Source of the DNA: a virus
Virus record (IMG/VR): IMGVR_UViG_3300020204_000265
Coordinates: 1 to 29,604 of that record
Reading direction: 5' to 3' (one strand)
DNA: 29,604 nt
The position numbers and the translations under genes were made by a program. The notes under the pieces are model-generated. The model had not been told where the DNA came from. It worked only from the letters and a program-made list of their open reading frames with translations, and made no database searches. How positions within the stretch are numbered: position 1 is the first letter of the stretch; each line of letters starts with the position of its first letter. Positions 8,066 to 15,147 of the stretch are shown here, piece by piece.

Positions 8066-8653
8066 ATGTCATTTTTATTTTCAAAAGAACAAAATGATCC
8101 TCAAAATTACTATTATTATACAAATGGTTTTAGTGATGAAGAATTAGATAAAGTTTACAAAGATGTAGCTACATTAAACTTTGAACAAGCATCAACTATA
8201 GATTCAAAATCAAATGATAAAGAAATTAGATCATCATCTGTTAAATGGATACCAAATAATCAACAATGGAATTGGTTATATTTTAAATTAATGGATATGG
8301 CTGTTCAGGCCAACAACTCTTTATGGCATTTTGATTTATACTCAGTACAAGATTTAATTCAGTATACTGAATACTATGCTACAGAAAATGGACATTATAC
8401 ATGGCATCAAGATTTTGGACCAGGTAATCCTTCATTAAGAAAAATATCACTTACTGTTCAATTATCAAGACCTGATGAATATGAAGGTGGTGATTTAGAG
8501 TATTGGAAAGGGGGAAATGAAATTATACAAGCACCTAAGAACAAAGGATTAGTATTTATATTTCCTTCATATATGATGCACCGTGTAACACCAGTGACTA
8601 AAGGAACACGTCGCTCATTTGTTTTATGGATAGGTGGAGAACATTATAGATAA
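8066..8653 (+). CDS. Prolyl-hydroxylase-like (PKHD-type) Fe(II)/2-oxoglutarate oxygenase
   Basis: This is a 195-residue protein, close to the usual length of the PKHD/P4H catalytic domain. Iron ligands are H114-x-D116 (TWHQDFG) and H172 (MMHRVTPV). The 2-oxoglutarate-binding Arg is R182 or R183 in the GTRRSFVLW block, and YEGGDLEYW is the typical strand between them. It starts 3 bases after the glycosyltransferase stop, so it is part of the same transcription unit. Members of this group hydroxylate prolyl residues or small molecules. Candidate substrates encoded nearby are Pro residues of the collagen array or the Pro-Thr linker; that link is inference. A second, distinct oxygenase lies upstream in the same cassette. 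Confidence 0.85.
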   Translation: MSFLFSKEQNDPQNYYYYTNGFSDEELDKVYKDVATLNFEQASTIDSKSNDKEIRSSSVKWIPNNQQWNWLYFKLMDMAVQANNSLWHFDLYSVQDLIQYTEYYATENGHYTWHQDFGPGNPSLRKISLTVQLSRPDEYEGGDLEYWKGGNEIIQAPKNKGLVFIFPSYMMHRVTPVTKGTRRSFVLWIGGEHYR

Positions 8654-8679
8654 ATTTGGTTGTTTTTTAAATTTTGTAT

Positions 8680-8687
8680 ATATTTAT
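8680..8687 (+). promoter_or_regulatory. ATATTTAT motif upstream of the small membrane protein gene
   Basis: It lies 16 bases before the ATG at 8704, after a 50-base gap that follows the modification cassette, so a new transcript could begin here. Confidence 0.35.
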
Positions 8688-8703
8688 ATCAAACAAATAA
8701 ATT

Positions 8704-8940
8704 ATGATAACATTTTTAATTTTAGCTGCTATTGTTTCTGTTGTTGTTGGTTTATGGCTTATTAATAAACAACAAAATAAAGACTTAAAAGAAGTTAATA
8801 CAGAAATTGATCTATTTATTGATGATTTAGCTCCTGAAGTTACACCAGCACCAATCGCTGAAACTATAGCTAAGAAAAAATCTACTAAGAAAAAACCAGT
8901 TGCTACTAAAAAATCAGCTAAAAAAGCAACTAAAAAATAA
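8704..8940 (+). CDS. Small membrane-anchored protein with Lys/Ala-rich tail
   Basis: This is a 78-residue protein. Residues 2-20 (ITFLILAAIVSVVVGLWLI) form one membrane segment at the very N-terminus. A short acidic region (EIDLFIDDLAPE) follows, then a histone H1-like basic tail of KKSTKKKP / KKSAKKATKK type. The tail could bind DNA, RNA or anionic membrane. Spanin-like or superinfection-exclusion roles are possible, but no diagnostic motif is seen and there is no lipobox. The stop is 2 bases before the next start, so the two small genes form a pair behind their own upstream ATATTTAT motif. Confidence 0.6.
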   Translation: MITFLILAAIVSVVVGLWLINKQQNKDLKEVNTEIDLFIDDLAPEVTPAPIAETIAKKKSTKKKPVATKKSAKKATKK

Positions 8941-8942
8941 TT

Positions 8943-9176
8943 ATGAGTGTTATTACAAAAAAACTAACCACTGAAGAATTACAGTCTGTTAAAAATATCA
9001 GACAAGATTATAGTAATTTAGCTTTAGCTATTGGTGAATTAGAGTTACAAAAATTTAATTTGTTAGAAAATTATCAAAAAGAAATAGCTGAACGTGAAAA
9101 ACAATTAGCAAAACAGTTACAAGAAAAATATGGTGAAGGTACCATTGATCTTGAGACAGGAGAAGTAAAAGTATAA
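8943..9176 (+). CDS. Small coiled-coil protein, function unknown
   Basis: This is a 77-residue protein that is mostly helical. Residues 8-65 show heptad-like spacing of Leu, Ile and Val among many Glu, Lys and Gln, suggesting a coiled coil. The end (GEGTIDLETGEVKV) looks like a short beta hairpin. No membrane segment or Cys. It is translationally adjacent to the preceding basic membrane protein and is followed by the clearest terminator in the window. From memory, similar short coiled-coil proteins occur next to tail sheath genes in T4-like phages, with no known role. Confidence 0.6.
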   Translation: MSVITKKLTTEELQSVKNIRQDYSNLALAIGELELQKFNLLENYQKEIAEREKQLAKQLQEKYGEGTIDLETGEVKV

Positions 9177-9207
9177 TATGTATTGTTAGGTGTTAGGAGT
9201 TAATATA

Positions 9208-9248
9208 GAAGAAAGCCTCGATAGTAATGTCGGGGCTTCTTCGTTTTA
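9208..9248 (+). terminator. Intrinsic terminator before the tail sheath gene
   Basis: A stem of GAAGAA(A)GCCTCGA pairs with TCGGGGCTTCTTC with one bulged A and one wobble pair. The loop is 8 bases (9222-9229) and a GTTTTAT tract follows. GC content is far above the surroundings. Confidence 0.75.
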
Positions 9249-9261
9249 TAAATTACTTCAT

Positions 9262-9269
9262 ATATTTAT
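9262..9269 (+). promoter_or_regulatory. ATATTTAT motif upstream of the tail sheath gene
   Basis: It lies between the terminator ending near 9248 and the sheath ATG (24 bases before it). A terminator followed by this motif is the best case for promoter function. Confidence 0.45.
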
Positions 9270-9293
9270 CAGTAGACAAAATCTATTTAAAAC

Positions 9294-11054
9294 ATGGCGC
9301 AAGAAACATTAATTTCTCCAGGTGTATTAACCCGTGAGAATGATTTATCTCAAATAACCCAATTACCAATCACTGTTGGCTTAGCTTTAGTTGGTCCAAC
9401 TGTTAAAGGTAAACCATACATTCCAACTGTAGTCACTTCATATAGTGATTATATTAATCGATTTGGTGGTTCATTTGTTAGTGGTGGAGCTAATTATGAA
9501 TTTTTAACTTCAATAGCCGCTTATAATTACTTTCAACAAGGTGGTGAGTCAATTTTGGTAACAAAAGTTGTTAGTGGTTCATTTACTCCATCATCAGCTA
9601 GTATTTTCATATCTGGATCAACTTCTACAGCTTCATTTGTTTTAGAAACATTAAATGTTGGTTTATTTACTGACAATAGTGGATCTGTTTTAAGTAATGG
9701 TGGTTTAAGTAGTGGATCTTCAGAAAATGTTAGATTTGAAATAACAAATGTTAATCAAACTCAAGGTACATTTACTGTAGTAATTCGTCGTGGTGATGAT
9801 AATGAACTTAATAAAGTTGTATTAGAAACATTCACTAATGTATCTTTAGATCCAAACCAACCAAACTATATAGCATCAGCAATAGGTGATCAATTAAAAG
9901 CATTATCCTATGATTCTGATATGGGTGGATTTTATATTGATATAGATGGTGATTATCCAAATAATAGTCGCTATGTAAGAGTTAAATCTGTAAATTCTCC
10001 AACTCCAAATTATTTTGATAATACTGGTAATGTAGCAGTTAATGGTTTACCAGGTGCTTTAATTGGATTAAGCTATTCAGCTTCATTACCATTTGCTGGA
10101 ACTGGATCTTATGGTGGATCATTTGATGGTGGAGTAGGTGATGATATTCCATTTATTGGAGGTACATTATTTAAAACTATTTCAACTAAAACTCAAGGTA
10201 TACCAGCCTCCAGCTATTTAACAGCTAGTAATATTTTAGCTAATAAAGATGAATATGATTATGAATTATTAGTAACTCCAGGTTTAATTAAATCTTTACA
10301 CTCATCAGCTGTAACTAGTTTTATAACTAATGCTGAAAGTAGAGGTGATTATTTTTATATCACTGACTTAAAAGAATATAATAGTACTTTAACAAGTGTT
10401 GTAAATTCAGCCGCCACATTAAATACTAACTATGCTGGTGCTTATTGGCCATGGGTTCAAGTAGTGTCTCAAGAAACTGGTAAATTAGTATTTGTTCCTG
10501 CTTCAACAATTATGGCTGGTGTTTATGCTTTTAATGATAATGTAAGTGCTGAATGGTTTGCACCTGCTGGTTTAAATAGAGGTGGATTAGGTGGTGTTAT
10601 TCAAGCTGAAAGAAAGTTATCTCCAACAAATCGTGATAATTTATATGCTGGTAAAGTAAATCCAATTGCTACCTTCCCTAATGTTGGTGTGACTGCATTT
10701 GGTCAGAAAACATTACAACAAAAAGCTAGTGCTTTAGATAGAATTAATGTTCGTCGTTTATTAATTGCTCTTAAGAGATTTATTGGTAATGTAGCTAAAA
10801 CATTAATATTTGAACAAAATACAACTGTGACAAGAAACCGTTTCTTATCTCAAGTTACTCCATACTTAGAAAGTGTACAACAACGTCAAGGTTTATTTGC
10901 TTTTAAAGTAGTAATGGATGAAACAAATAACACTCCAGATGTGATTGATCGTAATCAATTAGTAGGACAAATCTTCTTACAACCAACTCGTACAGCTGAA
11001 TTTATCCTATTAGATTTCAATATCTTACCAACTGGTGTAGAATTTGGTTCATAA
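9294..11054 (+). CDS. gp18: Tail sheath protein (gp18-like)
   Basis: This is a 586-residue protein (T4 gp18 is about 659). It polymerises around the tail tube and contracts on infection. The N-terminus (LISPGVLTRENDLSQ) is the signature of the T4-type sheath family, and the opening includes the GLALVGPTVKGKPYIPT block. The C-terminal core from about residue 480 holds ALKRFIGNVAKTLIFEQN, PYLESVQQRQGLFAFKVV and FLQPTRTAEFI, the part that forms inter-subunit connections in known sheaths. The middle is Ser/Thr/Gly-rich and variable, as expected for the surface-exposed domain. It is the first gene after a terminator, with an ATATTTAT motif 24 bases before the start, and is followed by the tube gene as in T4. 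Confidence 0.95.
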   Translation: MAQETLISPGVLTRENDLSQITQLPITVGLALVGPTVKGKPYIPTVVTSYSDYINRFGGSFVSGGANYEFLTSIAAYNYFQQGGESILVTKVVSGSFTPSSASIFISGSTSTASFVLETLNVGLFTDNSGSVLSNGGLSSGSSENVRFEITNVNQTQGTFTVVIRRGDDNELNKVVLETFTNVSLDPNQPNYIASAIGDQLKALSYDSDMGGFYIDIDGDYPNNSRYVRVKSVNSPTPNYFDNTGNVAVNGLPGALIGLSYSASLPFAGTGSYGGSFDGGVGDDIPFIGGTLFKTISTKTQGIPASSYLTASNILANKDEYDYELLVTPGLIKSLHSSAVTSFITNAESRGDYFYITDLKEYNSTLTSVVNSAATLNTNYAGAYWPWVQVVSQETGKLVFVPASTIMAGVYAFNDNVSAEWFAPAGLNRGGLGGVIQAERKLSPTNRDNLYAGKVNPIATFPNVGVTAFGQKTLQQKASALDRINVRRLLIALKRFIGNVAKTLIFEQNTTVTRNRFLSQVTPYLESVQQRQGLFAFKVVMDETNNTPDVIDRNQLVGQIFLQPTRTAEFILLDFNILPTGVEFGS

Positions 11055-11070
11055 GAAACTTAAATTATTA

Positions 11071-11078
11071 ATATTTAT
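11071..11078 (+). promoter_or_regulatory. ATATTTAT motif upstream of the tail tube gene
   Basis: It lies 16 bases before the ATG, in the 40-base gap after the sheath gene. A separate promoter would suit the high demand for tube protein. Confidence 0.4.
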
Positions 11079-11094
11079 ATAAAACAACAATACA

Positions 11095-11580
11095 ATGGCA
11101 GTATTAGATCCAAATGAAATAATGTTCACCGCATTTGAACCTAAAGTTCAGAATCGCTTTTTAATGTATATTGATGGTGTACCAACTTATTTAGTTAAAA
11201 AAGCTTCAACTCCATCATTTAATGCTGGTGAGATTGTGTTAGATCATATCAATGTTTACCGTAAAGTAAAAGGTAAAGTTCGTTGGAATGATATGACAAT
11301 TGAAATGTATGACCCTGTAACCCCAAGTGGTGCTCAAGCTATAATGGAATGGGCTCGTTTAGCTCATGAATCAGTAACTGGTCGTGATGGTTATTCTGAT
11401 TTCTATAAGAAAGATTTACGTTTAGACATTTTAGGTCCAGTTGGTGATGTAGTAGGTGAATGGATTATTAAAGGTGCCTATTGTAAAGAAGCTAACTTTG
11501 GTGAGTATGATTGGGCTAATGAAACTTATATCAGCATCAGTGTAACTGTAGCTATGGATTATTGCATATTGAACTACTAA
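11095..11580 (+). CDS. gp19: Tail tube protein (gp19-like)
   Basis: This is a 161-residue protein, nearly the length of T4 gp19 (163). It forms the stacked hexameric rings of the inner tail tube through which DNA passes. Recognisable blocks are the N-terminal FTAFEPKVQNRFLMYIDG, the central KGKVRWNDMTIEMYDPV and the C-terminal IIKGAYCKEANFGEYDW. It directly follows the sheath gene, has its own upstream motif and ends before a terminator-like hairpin, consistent with high separate expression of this abundant protein. Confidence 0.95.
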   Translation: MAVLDPNEIMFTAFEPKVQNRFLMYIDGVPTYLVKKASTPSFNAGEIVLDHINVYRKVKGKVRWNDMTIEMYDPVTPSGAQAIMEWARLAHESVTGRDGYSDFYKKDLRLDILGPVGDVVGEWIIKGAYCKEANFGEYDWANETYISISVTVAMDYCILNY

Positions 11581-11598
11581 TTCAGTTCAAAATATTTT

Positions 11599-11630
11599 AA
11601 AGAGCCGTCCATTTGGATGGCTTCTTTTAT
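11599..11630 (+). terminator. Intrinsic terminator after the tail tube gene
   Basis: AAAGAGCCGTCC pairs with GGATGGCTTCTTT around a short ATTT loop, with a bulged base and a G-T pair. A T-rich tract (CTTCTTTTATCTTTG) follows. It lies 19 bases after the stop. Confidence 0.7.
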
Positions 11631-11636
11631 CTTTGT

Positions 11637-11644
11637 ATATTTAT
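11637..11644 (+). promoter_or_regulatory. ATATTTAT motif upstream of the gp26-like gene
   Basis: It follows a terminator hairpin (11599-11630) and lies 23 bases before the ATG, again the terminator-then-motif order. Confidence 0.45.
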
Positions 11645-11667
11645 ATATATAAAACAATAAAAACGTT

Positions 11668-12432
11668 ATGGAAGAAAAATTTAAGTATCCAACTGAGCAA
11701 ATTGAATTACCATCTAAAGGTTTACTTTATCCTGAATCATCTCCATTGTCTAAAGGAGTAATTGAAATGAAGTATATGACTGCTAAAGAAGAAGATATTT
11801 TAACTAACTCTAACTTTATTAGACAAGGTACAGTTATTGATAAATTATTACAGTCAATGATTATCACACCAATTGATTATAATGATTTATTAAATGGGGA
11901 TAAAAATGCTATATTAATAGCAGCTCGTATTTTAGGTTATGGTAAAGATTATGAATTTATGTATAATAATCCTAATACAGGTGCTCAAGAAAAAGCAACA
12001 ATTGATTTAAGTCAGGTTGAATCAAAACCACTAGATGAGTCTTTGTTTACTCGTGGTAAAAATGAATTTGATTTTCAGTTACCGTTTTCTAAAGTAATGG
12101 TGACATTTAAGTTATTAACCCATAGTGATGAAAAAAAGATTGATAGAGAAATTGAAGGATTGAAAAAAATTAACCCACAATCAGTAGCCACTATAACAAC
12201 TCGTTTGAAACATTTAATCACATCTATTAATGGTGACAGAGAAGTAACTACAATACGTAGTTTTGCTGAGAATATGTTAGCTAGAGATGTAAAAGCTTTA
12301 CGTGATCATATTAATAAAATAACACCAGATGTTGACTTAAAAGTTAATGCTGTTAAAGAAAATGGTGATGTGGTGGAGGGCATCGAATTACCAATTGGTA
12401 TTAGCTTTTTTTGGCCTGACACCGAGCTATAA
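11668..12432 (+). CDS. gp26: Baseplate hub / tail assembly protein (T4 gp26-like)
   Basis: This is a 254-residue protein; T4 gp26 is 208. Family hallmarks are the N-terminal IELPSKGLLYPESSPLSKG and MKYMTAKEEDILTNSNFI, then GTVIDKLLQSMI, which match the T4 baseplate protein family (PF12322). It is followed by a second ORF in another frame and then the tape measure gene, which is the position held by the G/GT tail chaperones in other phages. The C-terminal codons GISFFW lie on a T7 run (12406-12412) where a ribosome could change frame. Ending normally, translation stops at 12432 with WPDTEL. A chaperone role for this phage is inference from position. Confidence 0.85.
   Translation: MEEKFKYPTEQIELPSKGLLYPESSPLSKGVIEMKYMTAKEEDILTNSNFIRQGTVIDKLLQSMIITPIDYNDLLNGDKNAILIAARILGYGKDYEFMYNNPNTGAQEKATIDLSQVESKPLDESLFTRGKNEFDFQLPFSKVMVTFKLLTHSDEKKIDREIEGLKKINPQSVATITTRLKHLITSINGDREVTTIRSFAENMLARDVKALRDHINKITPDVDLKVNAVKENGDVVEGIELPIGISFFWPDTEL
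12406..12412 (+). other. Putative programmed frameshift site (T7)
   Basis: Seven T residues occupy codons TTT-TTT-T of the upstream frame. Phe-tRNA can re-pair after a -2 or +1 slip. The 0-frame stop is 18 bases downstream of the run. Confidence 0.55.
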
Positions 12433-12676
12433 AAATATATTATTAGAAGAAATTCACACATTGTGTTATTTTGGCCAAGGTGGATTTACTTATGATGAGG
12501 TATATAGTATGCCTATTAGATACAGACATTATCATTTAAAGAAGGTAATTGAGCATTTAGAAAAACAAGCGGAAGTTATGAATAAATCATTCACTAATGA
12601 TGAAAAATCCAAAACTCCATTAGGTCCTCCATTAAAACCAGATTTTACAACCAAACCAAAAGCGCCCAAAAAATAG
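12413..12676 (+). CDS. C-terminal extension ORF of the gp26-like protein, probably expressed by frameshift
   Basis: This ORF is in the +1 frame relative to the gp26-like gene. Residues that look like real coding start at GLTPSYKNILLEEIH and continue with FTYDEVYSMPIRYRHYHLKK and a Pro/Lys-rich tail. The frame is open back to an ATG at 12347, but that part (MVMWWRAS) runs antiparallel in sense to the well-conserved gp26-like end and looks like out-of-frame noise. The boundary sits on TTTTTTT (12406-12412), so a +1 or -2 slip would fuse 248 residues of the first ORF to about 87 of this one (335-336 in all). This mirrors the GT tail chaperone arrangement upstream of tape measure genes. Independent initiation at 12347-12368 remains possible. 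Confidence 0.6.
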   Translation, partial: GLTPSYKNILLEEIHTLCYFGQGGFTYDEVYSMPIRYRHYHLKKVIEHLEKQAEVMNKSFTNDEKSKTPLGPPLKPDFTTKPKAPKK

Positions 12677-12686
12677 GGCGCTTTCA
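12659..12686 (+). terminator. Hairpin terminator with the upstream stop codon in its loop
   Basis: AAAGCGCCC pairs perfectly with GGGCGCTTT around an A-rich 8-base loop. The TAG stop of the preceding ORF falls at the end of the loop and first stem base. The following tract (CATATTTATT) is T-rich but broken, so termination may be partial. Confidence 0.6.
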
Positions 12687-12693
12687 TATTTAT
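12686..12693 (+). promoter_or_regulatory. ATATTTAT motif upstream of the tape measure gene
   Basis: It directly follows the stop-codon hairpin and overlaps its T-rich side. It lies 21 bases before the ATG. Confidence 0.4.
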
Positions 12694-12714
12694 TCCCGAT
12701 GTAAACTAGTATAA

Positions 12715-15117
12715 ATGGCTTTAGATCCACAAGCGCAACAAAACGTAAATGACTTTCAGTTATATGTGAAAGATACATTGATGTCCATCAGTGCCAAGTT
12801 TTCAGAAACAATGGCTGAAGCTGTTGAAGACGCGTTTGATAATCTTGATAAAAAGGTTATATCATCTGTTGAAAAAGATTTAACTAAAACTTTTAAGAGT
12901 TTAGTCAAAGCTTCTGATGATATTTCTCTTAACATGTTTAAATTAAAACAAGGTTTAATTGGATCTAAAGATTTAGCTAAACAACAAGTTGGTATAGAGG
13001 AAAAAAGAGCATTATTAGAAGCTAGAATAGCCCATGCTAGAATGATGAGGGCTAAATTTGATGAAAAAGATGTAGCGGCTGCTAGAGAAGCCTTAGACTA
13101 CCAAGAACAAATATTAGCAGAAGCTATTGCTTATAATGCTACAATTGAAAAAAGACTTGGTATAACAGGTAAATTAGTTGGAGCATTAGGAAAAATACCT
13201 GGTATAGGTCAATTCATAAAAGCAGATGAATTAGAAACTAAGTTACGAAGTGCTGCGGCTAATGGCGCTGGTCAGTTTAAAATTATGGGACTGGCGGCTA
13301 AAAGTGCTTTTGGTCAGATAACTAAAGGATTAACAGATCCATTATTTTTATTAACAGCTCAAATAGCTCTATTTAAGAAAATTTTTGATCTTAATAAAGA
13401 CATAAATGAAAGACAAACTGCCCAACAACGAGCTTTAGGAATATCAGCCGATCAATCACAAAGATTAGCTCAAAGTACATTTGAATACGCTAACGCTACT
13501 AATGATGTTTTTGTCACTGAAAAACGAATAACAGAAGGTAGAAATAAATTAAATGAATTATTAGGTACTAGTGTAGTATACACTAATCAATCAGTTGAAG
13601 GTTTTGAACGTTTAACTCACTATTATGGTGTGAGTGAAGATAGTGCTGCTAAATTAACTGAATTAGCTACTCAACAAGGACAATCAACTAAAGATATTCT
13701 TAACTCTACTATTAGAGTAGCTAATGAACAAAAAAGACAGTTTGGTGGCACTATGAGCTACCAAAAAGTATTACAAAAAGTAAGTTCTACTGGTGGTGAA
13801 ATATTAACCAAATTTAAAGGTAATACTCAGGAATTAGCTAAAGCAGTAATGAACGCTGATAGATTGGGTTTAAATTTAGAACAAGTTAATAAAATAGGTG
13901 AATCATTACTTGATTTTGAGTCATCAATTGAAAATGAACTTAAGGCAGAATTATTAACTGGTAAACAAATAAATTTAGAAAGAGCCAGAGCAGCCGCTTT
14001 ATCAGGTGACTTAGCTAAATTAACAACAGAAATAGCTAACCAAACAGGTGGTATAGCTAATTTTCAAAGAATGAATGTTATACAACAGAAAGCATACGCT
14101 GAAGCTTTTGGTATGACAGCTGCTGAGATGGGTGATATGCTTCGTAAAAGAGAATTTGAAAATAAATTAGGAGCAGATGCTAAAAAATCAGCTGAAGAAC
14201 AACTTAAATTAGCTGAAAAAAGAGGTATTAAAATAGAGGATAGTGTTAGAAAAGAACTTGAAGCTAAATCATTAGCAGATAAACAAAAATATGTTTTTGA
14301 AAAATTAGCTGAAGTTTTAGGAAAATTAACATCAGGCCCTATGCAAAAGTTTATGAGCTTACTAAGTAAAGCTTTAGGGTTTGTAGAAAAAATATTTAGT
14401 TTTTTCGGAAAAATGACTGGTGGTCCTTTAGGTGATGCTTTAGGAGCCGCTATTATAGGAGCTCCATTATTAATAGGTGGTGTGAGGATGTTAGTAGGAT
14501 CTTTAAAAACAGCTGTGTTAGGTAAACCATCAGGTAGATTTGGTGATCCAATTCATGTCACTGATGATGGTGGGGCTGGAGGAGGAGGTGGTATCACAGA
14601 TATGCTTGGTGGTAAGAAAAGTATATTTAGTGGAAGAGGAAAAGGAATGTTAAGGGGAGGATTTGGTAGAGGTAAAAATATGACTTTAGCTAGATCACTT
14701 AGAGGAGGAATGAAAGGATTTGGTATAGGAGCAGCCATAGGCATTGGTGCTGATTTAGTGGCTAGCCAAATGGATGAAGGTGCAACTAAAGATACTGTAG
14801 AAGGTATTGGTACAACAGCTTCATATGCTGGTACAGGTGCTTTAATAGGTTCAGTTATACCAGGTGTTGGTACAGCTGTAGGAGCTGTTGTAGGTGGTTT
14901 AGCAGGAGCTATGACATCATTATTCACAGCTGAAGAAAATAGAATAAAACGACAAGAAGCTAGAGAGAAAACAGAAGAAGATCAAAATAAACGTACAAAT
15001 GAATTATTAGAGCAATTAGCTATTAGACCAAATGTATTAAATGTTGGTGGTAAAACTATTATGGAATTTAACACAGCAGCTGATCAATATGGTACACGAG
15101 GTAGTTCATTTAATTAA
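12715..15117 (+). CDS. Tail tape measure protein
   Basis: This is an 800-residue protein, likely the tape measure that sets tail length (functional counterpart of T4 gp29). Residues 20-170 are mainly charged helix with coiled-coil character. Residues 170-560 are helical, with several Ala/Glu/Lys-rich stretches. Hydrophobic segments lie at about 571-600, 670-685 and 705-738, and a Gly-rich basic stretch at about 620-670. Gly/Ala-rich hydrophobic segments near the C-terminus are common in tape measures and may insert in the host membrane during DNA ejection. Position directly after the putative chaperone pair and before baseplate genes is the standard order. No lytic domain is seen. Confidence 0.8.
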   Translation: MALDPQAQQNVNDFQLYVKDTLMSISAKFSETMAEAVEDAFDNLDKKVISSVEKDLTKTFKSLVKASDDISLNMFKLKQGLIGSKDLAKQQVGIEEKRALLEARIAHARMMRAKFDEKDVAAAREALDYQEQILAEAIAYNATIEKRLGITGKLVGALGKIPGIGQFIKADELETKLRSAAANGAGQFKIMGLAAKSAFGQITKGLTDPLFLLTAQIALFKKIFDLNKDINERQTAQQRALGISADQSQRLAQSTFEYANATNDVFVTEKRITEGRNKLNELLGTSVVYTNQSVEGFERLTHYYGVSEDSAAKLTELATQQGQSTKDILNSTIRVANEQKRQFGGTMSYQKVLQKVSSTGGEILTKFKGNTQELAKAVMNADRLGLNLEQVNKIGESLLDFESSIENELKAELLTGKQINLERARAAALSGDLAKLTTEIANQTGGIANFQRMNVIQQKAYAEAFGMTAAEMGDMLRKREFENKLGADAKKSAEEQLKLAEKRGIKIEDSVRKELEAKSLADKQKYVFEKLAEVLGKLTSGPMQKFMSLLSKALGFVEKIFSFFGKMTGGPLGDALGAAIIGAPLLIGGVRMLVGSLKTAVLGKPSGRFGDPIHVTDDGGAGGGGGITDMLGGKKSIFSGRGKGMLRGGFGRGKNMTLARSLRGGMKGFGIGAAIGIGADLVASQMDEGATKDTVEGIGTTASYAGTGALIGSVIPGVGTAVGAVVGGLAGAMTSLFTAEENRIKRQEAREKTEEDQNKRTNELLEQLAIRPNVLNVGGKTIMEFNTAADQYGTRGSSFN

Positions 15118-15124
15118 TCATAAC

Positions 15125-15132
15125 ATATTTAT
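15125..15132 (+). promoter_or_regulatory. ATATTTAT motif upstream of the duplicated-domain gene
   Basis: It lies 15 bases before the ATG in a 30-base gap, with the same AAC prefix as the site at 23526. Confidence 0.35.
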
Positions 15133-15147
15133 AGTAAATATACAATC

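Noticed and set aside
12347-12412. Independent N-terminus for the second ORF at the ATG 12347
   Set aside because: The predicted residues are atypical (MVMWWRAS) and overlap well-conserved codons of the gp26-like gene; a frameshift explains the arrangement better, though initiation there is not excluded.
14553-14927. Minus-strand open frame within the tape measure gene
   Set aside because: Pro/Ala-rich mirror of the Gly/Ala-rich C-terminus; no start context and entirely within a good gene.
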